Shown one piece after another: positions 50,720 to 60,139 of a DNA stretch of 64,000 nt. Origin of the DNA: Sulfitobacter sp. SK011 (GTDB taxonomy: Bacteria; Pseudomonadota; Alphaproteobacteria; Rhodobacterales; Rhodobacteraceae); assembly GCF_003352065.1 (NCBI RefSeq), contig NZ_CP025803.1:3079574-3143573 (forward strand), read 5' to 3'. Under the pieces are notes generated by a model. The model had not been told where the DNA came from. It was given only the letters and a program-made list of their open reading frames with translations, and did no database searches. A program made the position numbers and the translations under genes. Position 1 is the stretch's first letter. The number at the start of each line of letters is the position of its first letter.

Positions 50720-52502
50720 GGTCAAGACCATCCCCCGTTCTTCGGAACGCAAGAAACGGCGTCTCGTCGCCATTGTTTTTGCTGATATTGCGAATTTCAG
50801 CAAGATGATGAGCGTCGACGAGGAGAGAACCACCGACGCGGTGAGAGAGCGGCTGGCCATATTCCGAAGTGAAATCGGTGACTTTTCGGGTGAAATGAAA
50901 GGGTCAGCCGGAGACAGCGCCTTCATGATTTTTGAAAGCGCAGTGGATGCTGTCACTTTTGCGGTCAAAATGCAGAACATTTGCCGGGACATGAACAAGG
51001 ACCTGTCCTCTGACGAACAAATATGGTTCCGCTTTGGCGTCAATCTTGGCGAAGTTCTTGTCCACGGCGATGAAGTCTCAGGTGAAAGCATCAACATCGC
51101 GGCCCGCATCGAGGCATTTTCAAATCCCGGACGGATCTGCATATCCGGCGCGGCCTATGATCACGTCAGCAACAGCCTTGAATATGGCTATGAATATCTT
51201 GGCGGGCAGGATTTCAAAAACATTGGCAAGACCATTGACGTCTTTCAGGTGCATGAAAACCCGACCTCGGCGGCGATGACACCGGGCCTTCGGCGCGACA
51301 TCGACAAATCGGTCGACTACAGGGAACGGGCAATCTCAAGCCAATCCATCGTTGTGCTTCCTTTCGGATTTCAGGGCAGCAATAGCGATGATCATTGGTT
51401 CGCAGAGGGCCTGACCGAGGACGTGACCTCCAGCCTGTCCCGGTTTCACCAGTTTTTCGTAATTTCCCGCGATTCTGCTTATATGTACCGGGATCGCGTC
51501 AAGGCACCAAAGCAGGTGGCGAGCGAGCTGGGTGTCCGCTACGTCGTCGAGGGATCGGTCAGAAAGGCCGGTTCACGGCTGCGGATTACAATTCAACTAT
51601 TGGACGCGCTGCAAAACCGCACGATCTGGGGCGAACAATACAACCGGAACATAGAAGATCTGTTTGATTTGCAGGACGAGATCACGCAAGTGATCGTGTC
51701 CGCGACTGCGGCGCAGATCGAGGTGTCAGAACGCGAACGAACGCGGTTGTTGCCGCCGGCAAACCTGATGGCCTATGGATCGGTGCTCAGAGGTGAAAGG
51801 TATCTTGCCCAGTACACGCAGCAGGATGTGAAAAAAGCGGGTGAAATGTTTCTATCGGCTCTGCGCAGCGACGAAACCTATTCAAGGGCATATGCCGCGA
51901 ATTCCCGCACATTCAATCTGGAATGGCGCTACGATTGGGCCGAAAATTCCGACACTGCGCTTGATGAGGCGCTGATGCTCGCGCGTCGGGCGATTGAGTT
52001 GGATCCGTCCGACGCGCGGGGGTTTGGTGAACTGGGTTTCGCGCATCTCTATCGCAAGGAGCATGACGCGGCCATCAATGCCTATGAGCGCGCTTTAAAG
52101 CTTAATCCCAATGATGCCAATGTGATGTCTGACATGGCCGACGCTTTGGCCCATTGTGGCCGATCCGAAGAGGCGATTGCCCTGTTGCAAAAGGCCATGC
52201 TGCTTAATCCGTTCTATCCGGATCAATACATCTGGCATTTGGGTGGGGCGTATTTCAATCTCAAGCGCTATGAGGAGGCAATCAAAACGATTCAGAAGAT
52301 GCAGAACCCGACCGAAGGACGGCGTCTGCTTGCGGCGAGTTACGCATTTCTAGGACGTATGGACGAGGCCAGCTATGAAGCTGACCGCGTGCGCACAGCA
52401 CATCCCAATTTTGTGGCCGAACGGTGGGCTGCAGTCCAACCTGACAAATACAAAGAGGATCTGCAGCACTTTCTGGATGGTCTCAAACGGGCTGGACTAT
52501 AA
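50712..52502 (+). CDS. Soluble adenylate/guanylate cyclase-like protein with TolB-like and TPR regions
   Basis: 596 residues from a GTG start. Cyclase domain: RLVAIVFADIANFSKMM, GSAGDSAFMIFE, ESINIAARIEAFSNPG. Then a TolB-like N-domain (IVVLPFGFQGSNSDDHWFAEGLTEDVTSSLSRF, YVVEGSVRKAG, NRTIWGEQYNR) and four or more TPRs. It is the same architecture as 23098-25302 but has no transmembrane helix. Coupled to the GNAT gene, so it may sense or control acetylation by cAMP. Confidence 0.87.
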   Translation: MNKVKTIPRSSERKKRRLVAIVFADIANFSKMMSVDEERTTDAVRERLAIFRSEIGDFSGEMKGSAGDSAFMIFESAVDAVTFAVKMQNICRDMNKDLSSDEQIWFRFGVNLGEVLVHGDEVSGESINIAARIEAFSNPGRICISGAAYDHVSNSLEYGYEYLGGQDFKNIGKTIDVFQVHENPTSAAMTPGLRRDIDKSVDYRERAISSQSIVVLPFGFQGSNSDDHWFAEGLTEDVTSSLSRFHQFFVISRDSAYMYRDRVKAPKQVASELGVRYVVEGSVRKAGSRLRITIQLLDALQNRTIWGEQYNRNIEDLFDLQDEITQVIVSATAAQIEVSERERTRLLPPANLMAYGSVLRGERYLAQYTQQDVKKAGEMFLSALRSDETYSRAYAANSRTFNLEWRYDWAENSDTALDEALMLARRAIELDPSDARGFGELGFAHLYRKEHDAAINAYERALKLNPNDANVMSDMADALAHCGRSEEAIALLQKAMLLNPFYPDQYIWHLGGAYFNLKRYEEAIKTIQKMQNPTEGRRLLAASYAFLGRMDEASYEADRVRTAHPNFVAERWAAVQPDKYKEDLQHFLDGLKRAGL

Positions 52503-52532
52503 GGCGCTAAGCGGTATGCGATGCCTGTCGGT

Positions 52533-53036
52533 CTAGTCGCTGGCATCGCCCCGTGCACCCGACACGCGTGCACCTGAGACACGCGCACCCGAAACGCGGG
52601 CACCTGAGACACGCGCACCTGAGACGCGTGCGCCCGATACACGGGCACCCGATACACGGGCACCTGAGACACCTGCGCCGCCATCGCCCCCGGTGTCAGG
52701 CAGCAGATTTTCAAATTTACCAGAATCGACATCCAGCCGGACCGTTTCGTCAGAGCGGTCGACAGTCCAGGCGCGAAGATCGGCATAGAATTTCTTGTCG
52801 CGCGGATTTGGGCCGGGCAGCGCAATATCATCTGCCTCTTCACCGTCACCATCGACCAGAAACAGCACCGGCGACGCCAACTCCAAGTAAATACCATCAA
52901 AAGTAAAACCATAAGCCCGCGCGAATTTCGGATCCTTACCCGCCGCTTTGTCAGCATCTGAAACGCTCACGGTCAAATCGTCGACGACACGACCAAATAT
53001 AACAATTTTTGAGGACGTATGAATCGTCTCTTTCAT
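52533..53036 (-). CDS. Protein with eight C-terminal VSGAR repeats (candidate modified-peptide precursor)
   Basis: 167 residues. Residues 1-120 form an acidic, probably folded domain (KIVIFGRVVDDLTVSVSDAD, LASPVLFLVDGDGEEADDIALP) of unknown family. Residues 122-162 are eight exact VSGAR copies, then GDASD. The 15-bp units differ at synonymous positions (GTC, GTA, GTT, GTG; TCA/TCG; GCC/GCA/GCG), so the peptide is under selection. It is last in the YcaO-TfuA-protease transcription direction (76 bp after the protease gene), as precursors of RiPPs often are clustered. No cysteine is present. The tail could instead be a structural linker. Confidence 0.7.
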   Translation of the reverse strand: MKETIHTSSKIVIFGRVVDDLTVSVSDADKAAGKDPKFARAYGFTFDGIYLELASPVLFLVDGDGEEADDIALPGPNPRDKKFYADLRAWTVDRSDETVRLDVDSGKFENLLPDTGGDGGAGVSGARVSGARVSGARVSGARVSGARVSGARVSGARVSGARGDASD

Positions 53037-53112
53037 GGCTTTTATCCTTTTTCGAGCAGAAATTGATTAATATTCAACCTAAAGTGTTGTTATTATAGCG
53101 CAAAAATCTCAT

Positions 53113-54423
53113 CTAGTCTATTGGCACCATGGTCCGCACTGAATTTGCGTGGCTGCCTTTATCAAGCGGTTTGAGTTGCGGGCCGACTTCAACAAAGCCG
53201 ATATCGCGCATGTCAAAGTTTCCTCGGATCAGCCGTTCAAATCGGCCCCCGGTATGTCTGGAATCGACTTCGACAAACAAATCAGCCACGTCAACGAAAT
53301 TAAGATCGGCGTTTTTCAATTCTTTCCACGTATCGGCAAGGTAGGTCCCCAATATGTCGCGCGCATCAATCAGCGCCAATTTGAATGCCTCCGGATTAGC
53401 AGCAAAAGCCTCGTCGAACATTTCCTGCATCACGGTTGCGTACTCAGGCGTTGCCAGCAACTGATCTGACATGTCTTCAAGTTCCGGCGTAATCGCATCG
53501 TAATCCAGCAGCATTTCGTGAAAGATATCCACGAAGATATCAAAGAATGCACCGGTAAGCGGCTGCGCCAGATGGTGTTCCTTGACCCAGCCCTTGGCAA
53601 ATTCACACAAACGGGAATCATTGGCGGCCACCCTGATCTGCTTGTTCTCAGACAGCTCGGCAATTCGGCTTGCCGCATTCAACGTATAAAGATTACCACG
53701 TGTCTGTTCCAGCAACAGGTCGACCAGAGAATTGAAATGCAGTGAAGAGATCAAGGCAACAAGATCAGCGGCACTTTCATGAAACCCAAAGTACTCTCCG
53801 GTTACGTTGTTGGGATCAGGGACACCCACTTCTGAATAGATGATGGCATGCCCCAATTCATGGGCGATCACATCGAAATTCAGGCTGAAGGGCGTATATC
53901 CACCATCGCTGCGATCGCCGCCCATTTCCAGGAATCCAAACCCCGAATAGGCGTTTTCCAATGACGGCAGGATGGTAAGTTCGACACGGTCATACGTGCC
54001 ATCACTTTGCCAGGGAATTTCACGGCCGAAATAGCCTTCCCAGATGTCCATCACGAACCGCACCGTGCCAAAGAGGTGCGCCGTTTCGAATTGCGGTGTG
54101 CCGGGTTCCAGATAATCAAAATTACCCTCTGCGTCCGGATATGCAGGTTCTTCGATGGCTCCCTGCCATGCAGGCGTCAGTACCGCCGAGCCATCAGGCG
54201 CAATGCCGTAAGGCTCGGTCTTGCCGATGGGAAAGATCGCATACATCCGGTCATCAGAAGGCCCCGGCCCAAGGCTCCCTGCAACCGAGGAGACCATCAC
54301 CGTTTCCGGCTCCGCAAAGTCTTTCAGAAATTGTGGCTGAGGGAACAGTCGGAACCGCGTGCCTTGCATGTATTCGACCCTTTCTTCATCTCGCGCTTCG
54401 TATCCTAGGCCAGAGATTAGCAT
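53113..54423 (-). CDS. Gluzincin (thermolysin-like) metalloprotease
   Basis: About 437 residues. FDVIAHELGHAIIYSEVG supplies HExxH (near residue 187) and FHESAADLVALI about 25 residues later supplies the third ligand glutamate, the M4-like pattern. The C-terminal part is helical. No signal peptide is clear, so it could act in the cytoplasm. Possible starts are TTG 54435, ATG 54423 and ATG 54369 (MQGTRFRLF). The gene begins at the TfuA stop and is in the YcaO-TfuA operon, where leader removal or maturation is a natural job. Confidence 0.8.
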   Translation of the reverse strand: MLISGLGYEARDEERVEYMQGTRFRLFPQPQFLKDFAEPETVMVSSVAGSLGPGPSDDRMYAIFPIGKTEPYGIAPDGSAVLTPAWQGAIEEPAYPDAEGNFDYLEPGTPQFETAHLFGTVRFVMDIWEGYFGREIPWQSDGTYDRVELTILPSLENAYSGFGFLEMGGDRSDGGYTPFSLNFDVIAHELGHAIIYSEVGVPDPNNVTGEYFGFHESAADLVALISSLHFNSLVDLLLEQTRGNLYTLNAASRIAELSENKQIRVAANDSRLCEFAKGWVKEHHLAQPLTGAFFDIFVDIFHEMLLDYDAITPELEDMSDQLLATPEYATVMQEMFDEAFAANPEAFKLALIDARDILGTYLADTWKELKNADLNFVDVADLFVEVDSRHTGGRFERLIRGNFDMRDIGFVEVGPQLKPLDKGSHANSVRTMVPID

Positions 54424-54435
54424 AGCTAAAAGCAA

Positions 54436-55221
54436 TCAGCTAAAAAAGTTGGTGTCCCCCAACAAGCGATAGCCCCCGACCTCTGGCGCGTCGGGCTCTT
54501 TACGCCGTTCTTGCCATTTCTGGGTGGAATGAACCCAAAGATCCGTCTGCTCAAAAAGAAAATCGGGCACTGGCCTTTGGAACTGACCCGTGACCATTCG
54601 ATCCAAAAGCAGGCAGGCATCATCGCGTTTCTGATCGACCTCGTTTTCGGCAATCCAGTCCAACAGGTTTTGACAATGATCCGGTCCCGGTTCAGCAACT
54701 TCCGGGTCACGCAAAACCTTGTCCCAGGTCCGGTCTTTGAAAAAGATCGCCTTGGCATGGTCGATCACCGCGTCAGCTTGATGTTGTGTGATCACCTGTG
54801 CCAGCACCGCCGCGGCGAGCGTTGCCCGCAGATTGACCATCGCGACACTCAGCGGTGCAAAACCGAATTCCTCTGGCCCATGTGTCAACGCCACTTCATC
54901 ATCGTCTTCCAGCACCCCGTCGCGATAATCGCCGTAAATCGAACCGATTCCGATCATACCGAACGCGTCCAGTTCCGCAGCGCGCAGTGCGCCCATGCTT
55001 GACGCGCCCAGCACGGCAATGCCTTGTGACATCGCCCAGAGGATTTCCTTGTGCCACACGGACGGCACACCGTCGAAATAGCCGTCGATGATCCCGATGG
55101 CGGAGGGCCCTTCCAACGTGGCAAGATAGACGTCACCTTGCCGAACTGGTGGCCGAATTTCAATAATTCCTGTACCCGGCAGCGCCACATTGGCCAGCGA
55201 CGGACCTGCGAATATGATCAT
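54436..55221 (-). CDS. TfuA-like protein
   Basis: 261 residues: MIIFAGPSLANVALPGTGII, PPVRQGDVYLATLEGPSAIGIIDGYFDGVPSVWHKEILWAMSQGIAVLGASSMGALRAAEL is the classic TfuA block (residues 25-85). TfuA proteins partner YcaO in thioamide formation (thioviridamide, trifolitoxin clusters; methyl-coenzyme M reductase in archaea). Its start overlaps the YcaO stop (ATGA, 55218-55221), so the two are made together. Confidence 0.95.
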   Translation of the reverse strand: MIIFAGPSLANVALPGTGIIEIRPPVRQGDVYLATLEGPSAIGIIDGYFDGVPSVWHKEILWAMSQGIAVLGASSMGALRAAELDAFGMIGIGSIYGDYRDGVLEDDDEVALTHGPEEFGFAPLSVAMVNLRATLAAAVLAQVITQHQADAVIDHAKAIFFKDRTWDKVLRDPEVAEPGPDHCQNLLDWIAENEVDQKRDDACLLLDRMVTGQFQRPVPDFLFEQTDLWVHSTQKWQERRKEPDAPEVGGYRLLGDTNFFS

Positions 55222-56453
55222 CGCAACCGGCCCTTTCCATTTGCGTTAAGCGCGCGATCCCCGGCAACATAACTGTCATCGTCATGCGGTGCCTCAAGCC
55301 CCGGGATGATGACCCGCACAACTGCGATCTCAAATTCCTTGCGTTCAAGATCGACAACCGCGATCTCTTCGACCCCGGCATCGCGCAAGCGTGTCTTGAG
55401 CCAAGAAAGATCGCTTTCCAGATCAGCGTTTACCGATGTCGGGACCTCATCAAATCGCTGCAAGGCCCTCTTTCCATCCTGTTCAACGGCAAAACCGGCC
55501 ATCTTCTGGTCCCTGCCCGCCGTGCTATATTCCTCAAAAGACAGGTCTTCGCGGGCACCCGTGATATAATTCAACCGGGTCTGTGCTGCTTCGTTAAGTG
55601 CGCGTTGCAGGGCCACTGCGCGGTCCGGATGGGTCCCTGACCCCAACCCAAGGTGACTTGTTTCGGCCTGAGGGTCACAAATGACACACATGAATGTGGC
55701 CACCGCGACATCGGACGTCACATTCCACACGAAACAGTCCAGCCCCGCATCCTCGAACTTCTTCAGGGCAATCAGGCAAAGCGGATCATCAATCGAGGTG
55801 ATATCCAGCTGTGACGCCCGCTGTGCATCGTCAGGCCAATGATGCCACAGCGCCAGCGCGTCACGCTCGATCACCTCGCAGATCGCATGGCATATCGCTT
55901 CAAGCCTGTTGTTGCCGGACGCCAGACCATTGGTGCTCGCCGGGAAGAAACCGGTGTCGGGCGACAGCGGATGGGTGTAATTCGCATGCACCATTTCGAG
56001 CGGGACAAGCACATTTCGATCGCTCATGAGATCAGTCGCATCGACCCAATGCAAACGCTCCAAGCGACCCGGGGCGCGCCCCCGGATACGTGGAAGCCGG
56101 TCCAGATCGATGAATGCATGATGCTTTGACAGGTCTTGAACACTCGCAAAAAAGACCGGCTGGTCAAAATGTTCCGCATGCCAGATTTCCACCGCTTCCA
56201 TCAGGGCCGAGACCTTGGCCAGAGCAAGTGTCGACCCCTTTCCCTGAGAGACCGCGATGGAGCGCGCATTGGGGCGGATGGCCAGTGCGACCGGCAATCC
56301 GATCCGATCAAGTCCCGTGACATTGGCGAGGCGGGTAATTCCAAACTCATGTTTGATCGGTAAAATGCGATCAAGCGTCTGCTGGGCTGTGCAAATGCGG
56401 TGCAGTCCGTCCACCAGCAGTTTTTGCTTGTCGCCACCAGTATCTACATTCAC
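55218..56453 (-). CDS. YcaO-domain ATP-dependent cyclodehydratase/thioamidation enzyme
   Basis: 411 residues from a GTG start. SQGKGSTLALAKVSALMEAVEIWHAEHF, NGLASGNNRLEAICHAICEVIERDALALWHHW and LGLGSGTHPDRAVALQRALNEAAQTRLNYI carry the YcaO nucleotide and metal ligands. With TfuA it should activate a backbone amide with ATP, giving a thioamide or azoline. No cyclodehydratase E1/ocin-ThiF partner is seen. First gene of a minus-strand operon: YcaO, TfuA, metalloprotease, VSGAR protein. Confidence 0.95.
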   Translation of the reverse strand: MNVDTGGDKQKLLVDGLHRICTAQQTLDRILPIKHEFGITRLANVTGLDRIGLPVALAIRPNARSIAVSQGKGSTLALAKVSALMEAVEIWHAEHFDQPVFFASVQDLSKHHAFIDLDRLPRIRGRAPGRLERLHWVDATDLMSDRNVLVPLEMVHANYTHPLSPDTGFFPASTNGLASGNNRLEAICHAICEVIERDALALWHHWPDDAQRASQLDITSIDDPLCLIALKKFEDAGLDCFVWNVTSDVAVATFMCVICDPQAETSHLGLGSGTHPDRAVALQRALNEAAQTRLNYITGAREDLSFEEYSTAGRDQKMAGFAVEQDGKRALQRFDEVPTSVNADLESDLSWLKTRLRDAGVEEIAVVDLERKEFEIAVVRVIIPGLEAPHDDDSYVAGDRALNANGKGRLR

Positions 56454-56726
56454 GTGTACCCGCCATTTTGCTCGACTTGGAATATGAAATTTTTACCACC
56501 TTTCCGATGGAAAGTATAAATAAATCAATACGTGATGCCCCCCCACACCATCCAAAATGAGGGCGATGATCGTGGTGGTGGGATCGGTGCGATTTTTGGG
56601 GCAGTACAACCACGCGAGATTGCATGCGATTGATCGCCCAAATTGATCGATGTCATATCACCCGCCACCGCGCAGCTTAGATTACCGAGACAGGCGACAC
56701 AAAAACCTATCGAGGAATTCCATCCA

Positions 56727-57737
56727 TTGAGAGATCTGTTTACCTGGTTAAATGACCAATTGCTGCGCATGGAGTGGCTATCGGATCTTGTCACTTGGAT
56801 TTTGCGCGATGGTCTGGGCATGGAAATGACCAGTCGGGTCGCCGGCAGCGTCCATTTCTTCATTTACGACGTCGTTAAAATATTCATTTTATTGTCGTTT
56901 CTCATCTTCGCCATTTCATATGTGCAAAGCTATTTCCCACCCGAACGGACACGCCGCATCCTTGGACAACGACAGGGATTGGGGGCCAATACACTTGCGG
57001 CCCTTCTGGGCACCCTTACGCCGTTCTGCTCTTGCTCATCCATTCCCCTGTTCATCGGCTTTACCAGCGCGGGACTGCCGCTTTCGGTGACGTTTTCCTT
57101 TCTCATCTCATCGCCGTTGGTTGATCTTGCCTCTGTGATCCTACTCGCAAGCATCTTTAACTGGACCATTGCCTTGAGTTATGTCGCCGTTGGATTGATC
57201 CTGGCGGTTCTGGGCGGCACGTTGATCGGTCACCTAAGACTAGAAAATCAGGTCGAGGCATTTGTTTTCCAAAGCCCGGTCAGTGATCACGACAATGACG
57301 GTCAGATCAGCCGCCGGGAACGGCTGACCTACGCCCGTGATCAGGTATTCGACATCGTGCATCGGGTCTGGCTTTTTGTCCTGATCGGTGTGGGTATCGG
57401 GGCAGCAATCCACAACTGGATTCCCGAAAGTTTCATTACTGCAACCTTGGGCCAAGACCGATGGTGGTCCGTCGTTGTTGCGACTGTGGCTGGCGTGCCG
57501 ATGTATGCCGATATCTTTGGAACGCTGCCGATCGCCGAAGCACTGGTTCTCAAAGGTGTCGGTGTTGGGACCGCGCTTGCCTTTATGATGTCGGTTACGG
57601 CGTTGTCATTGCCGTCGATGATCATGCTCAAACGGGTTGTGAAAATGCCGTTGCTGGTCATTTTTGTTGGCATCGTAACAGTTGGCATCGTTGTGATCGG
57701 ATATCTTTTTAACAGCACCACCCATCTGCTCATTTGA
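56727..57737 (+). CDS. ArsP_1/YraQ-type permease
   Basis: About 336 residues from a TTG at 56727 (an ATG at 56769 is also possible). Eight or more hydrophobic helices and the motif TPFCSCSSIPLFIGFTSAGLPL (GTLTPFCSCS around residue 90) mark the SO_0444/ArsP permease family, which moves trivalent organoarsenicals or similar. The paired CSC cysteines would bind metal or thiol. Followed by a thioredoxin-like gene 14 bp later, a common pair. Confidence 0.88.
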   Translation: MRDLFTWLNDQLLRMEWLSDLVTWILRDGLGMEMTSRVAGSVHFFIYDVVKIFILLSFLIFAISYVQSYFPPERTRRILGQRQGLGANTLAALLGTLTPFCSCSSIPLFIGFTSAGLPLSVTFSFLISSPLVDLASVILLASIFNWTIALSYVAVGLILAVLGGTLIGHLRLENQVEAFVFQSPVSDHDNDGQISRRERLTYARDQVFDIVHRVWLFVLIGVGIGAAIHNWIPESFITATLGQDRWWSVVVATVAGVPMYADIFGTLPIAEALVLKGVGVGTALAFMMSVTALSLPSMIMLKRVVKMPLLVIFVGIVTVGIVVIGYLFNSTTHLLI

Positions 57738-57751
57738 AACGGAGAAAGACG

Positions 57752-57988
57752 ATGCACATCAAGATTCTAGGGTCCGGCTGCAAAAAATGTTTGGCTTTGG
57801 CCGACAACGCACAGGCTGCGGCACAATCTGCAGGAATCGATTTTGAGATCGAAAAGGTCACCGATTTTGTCGCAATCGCGGGCTATGGCATAATGTCCAC
57901 GCCTGGATTGGTTATCGACGAAAAAGTTGTGGCTTCAGGACGGGTTTTGACCGCAACTGAGATAGGTGAGTTTCTTAAGGAAGCGTAA
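57752..57988 (+). CDS. Thioredoxin-like redox protein (thioredoxin_3 / redox-active disulfide protein 2)
   Basis: 78 residues: MHIKILGSGCKKCLALADNA has CxxC active site GCKKC, and IMSTPGLVIDEKVVASG gives the cis-proline. Such proteins pair with ArsP permeases and reduce a metal or thiol cargo. GGAGAAAGACG is before the ATG. Confidence 0.92.
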   Translation: MHIKILGSGCKKCLALADNAQAAAQSAGIDFEIEKVTDFVAIAGYGIMSTPGLVIDEKVVASGRVLTATEIGEFLKEA

Positions 57989-58135
57989 AGCGTTCCTCGG
58001 TCGGGCAATAATTGACGCGCTCTTTCTGTGACTAACGCCCTTGCCAACAGACCTTGGTGCCTTTCTCATTTGCGCGAACTTTGAACGGAAACGCTTCCTC
58101 TGCCTTCGCCTGATTCAAGCACCATTGCGTTAGTC

Positions 58136-59488
58136 TTATACAGCTACGGAATGGCGCGCGCTGCTGGATTGAAGATAGGCATCAAAAGCTGCTGCCGCGA
58201 TGCGCACCAGGGGGCGACCCTGCGGCGTCATCCGTATCTTGCCTTCGGACAGGATGAGCAAACCATCGGCTTCCATCTCTTGCAGCGTTTCGAATTCTGG
58301 AGCCCACCATCGCTCAGGTGCACCATACTGCCGACCTATTGCGGCTGCATCGACATGACAGTCGCACATCAGCCGCTCGATCACCTCGGCCCGCAATCGG
58401 TCGTCATTGGTCAGCGGCAGGCCCTTGGCAACAGGCAATGACCCCGCAGTCACAGCCCGTGCCCACGCACCCGTTTCCGCGAAATTTTGCACATATCCCG
58501 ACGGTGTTCTGCCGATCGAGGTCGCCCCCATGCCGATCATCGTCTGAGCGCGATCCGTTGTGTAGCCCTGAAAATTGCGATGCAATTGTCCAGTGCGGGA
58601 CGCCACCGAAAGTGCGTCGTTGGGTAAGGCAAAGTGATCCAGGCCAATGGCCACGTATCCTTCTGCCACCAGCGCTTGGCCGGCTGCACTGGCTTGGGCC
58701 GCACGGGCAGCGGAACCGGGAAGCGCGTCGGTCTCGATCATCCGCTGGTTCTTGGCCATCCAAGGTACATGAGCATACCCAAAGAGGGCCACGCGGTCCG
58801 GCCGCATGGCGGCACACAGCCGGACCGTCTTCACGATGCTTGCAACCGTCTGATGCGGCAGGCCGTAGATCAGATCAAAGTTGATACCCGACACCCCCGC
58901 AGCGCGCAATTGTTCGACAGACCTTTGAACCATGTCAGGAGGTTGCAAGCGGTTGATGGCGTTTTGCACCTGGATGTCGAATTCCTGCACACCAAAACTG
59001 GCCCGGTTAAAACCCAATGCACCGATGCGTTCTGCCATTTCAGCGGTAAGGGTTCGAGGGTCGCTTTCGATGGCAATCTCTGCATCCCGCGCAAAATCCC
59101 AGCGCGCGCGCACGTCCTCCATGAGGGATTGCAGGTCATCGGGGCTTAGCGCCGTCGGCGTCCCGCCGCCCCAATGAAGATGCGAGACAGTCATCCGTCC
59201 CGGTAAAGCGCGGGCGGTCAGATCTATTTCCTGCCGCAAGGTCTGCGCATATTCCCCCACCGGCCCATAGCGGGATGCCAGCTTCATGTTGCACCCGCAG
59301 TACCAACACATCTGGCGGCAGAACGGGACATGCAGGTAAAGGGACACCGGGTCGTCCCTGTCGAGTTTCGAAAGCCAGTCGCGATAGCGCGCTTCCGCAA
59401 AATCCTTTTGGAAATGGGGCGCTGTCGGATAACTGGTATAACGCGGTGCCGGGCGGCTGGCGTAGCGGGCAAACACAGTGTCCATCAT
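58136..59488 (-). CDS. hemN: Oxygen-independent coproporphyrinogen III dehydrogenase (radical SAM)
   Basis: About 450 residues. YLHVPFCRQMCWYCGCNMK holds the CxxxCxxC cluster motif (about residues 53-60), HLHWGGGTPTALS the SAM site, and FGVQEFDIQVQNAINRLQP, NFDLIYGLPHQT and the C-terminal HemN domain follow. It converts coproporphyrinogen III to protoporphyrinogen IX without oxygen, supplying haem during denitrification. The ATG pair at 59485/59488 follows AAAGGATCC; upstream codons to 59557 lack family character. An FNR/Dnr-type site lies 125 bp upstream. Confidence 0.95.
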   Translation of the reverse strand: MMDTVFARYASRPAPRYTSYPTAPHFQKDFAEARYRDWLSKLDRDDPVSLYLHVPFCRQMCWYCGCNMKLASRYGPVGEYAQTLRQEIDLTARALPGRMTVSHLHWGGGTPTALSPDDLQSLMEDVRARWDFARDAEIAIESDPRTLTAEMAERIGALGFNRASFGVQEFDIQVQNAINRLQPPDMVQRSVEQLRAAGVSGINFDLIYGLPHQTVASIVKTVRLCAAMRPDRVALFGYAHVPWMAKNQRMIETDALPGSAARAAQASAAGQALVAEGYVAIGLDHFALPNDALSVASRTGQLHRNFQGYTTDRAQTMIGMGATSIGRTPSGYVQNFAETGAWARAVTAGSLPVAKGLPLTNDDRLRAEVIERLMCDCHVDAAAIGRQYGAPERWWAPEFETLQEMEADGLLILSEGKIRMTPQGRPLVRIAAAAFDAYLQSSSARHSVAV

Positions 59489-59612
59489 TGGATCCTTTGG
59501 TTCAGCGAAAGCTAAATGCGCACGGCACGAGCAGCGCAGAAAAATCAGCGCGCCCAACCCGAGGGGCAGGCACCTTCGACCACCTGTCTATGTTTGGCGG
59601 GACCCGATTTCT

Positions 59613-59626
59613 TTGATTTAGCGCAA
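59613..59626. promoter_or_regulatory. FNR/Dnr-type site for hemN
   Basis: TTGAT-TTAG-CGCAA (reverse TTGCG-CTAA-ATCAA) matches 8 of 10 consensus positions of TTGAT-N4-ATCAA. It sits between hemN and the small membrane protein gene, where oxygen- or NO-responsive regulation of anaerobic haem synthesis is expected. Confidence 0.75.
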
Positions 59627-59735
59627 AGATTTTCAGTTCAGTTATTTTTCATTCACCGGCAAAAGACACTGCGTTGGATTAATCCGCGTCTATCCCCCAC
59701 GCATCAAGAGGTATGTCAAAAGACATCCCAGGACA

Positions 59736-60137
59736 TTAACGCGCCATGGGGAATTTCCGGACCGCGGCCGTCGCGACGATGATCCACACAATCAAGCGCA
59801 AGGTCATGGCACCGACGGTGCGCATTTCAAATGCGCCACCTTGCAAGATATGCAAACCGAGGAGCGCGAAAACCGCAGCTATTGCAAGCGCGATGTACAC
59901 TGCCATCCGGGCTGCCCAGCGTCGGCCCATCGCAATGCCGATGCCCGCTAAAATGTAAAAGAAACCAGAGAGGAAATTGAACCAGAGCACAAACGGAACG
60001 GCATCCCCAGCCGCGTCACGCATTGCGGCACTTCCAAACAGCGCTTGACTGCCAGACAGAATGGTCAGGACGCCAAACACAACGGCGACACCTGCCGCTA
60101 GTTTTGATGCCCAACTGCCTGTCGAATGTTCAACCAT
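59736..60137 (-). CDS. Small membrane protein of the denitrification region
   Basis: 133 residues with four hydrophobic helices (LAAGVAVVFGVLTILSGS, FVLWFNFLSGFFYILAGIGIAM, VYIALAIAAVFALLGLHIL, LIVWIIVATAAV). Its position beside NnrS and hemN is typical of small proteins in Rhodobacterales nitric oxide/nitrite clusters. The ATG is preceded by four period-7 repeats that each contain GGAAG. Confidence 0.78.
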   Translation of the reverse strand: MVEHSTGSWASKLAAGVAVVFGVLTILSGSQALFGSAAMRDAAGDAVPFVLWFNFLSGFFYILAGIGIAMGRRWAARMAVYIALAIAAVFALLGLHILQGGAFEMRTVGAMTLRLIVWIIVATAAVRKFPMAR

Positions 60138-60139
60138 TG

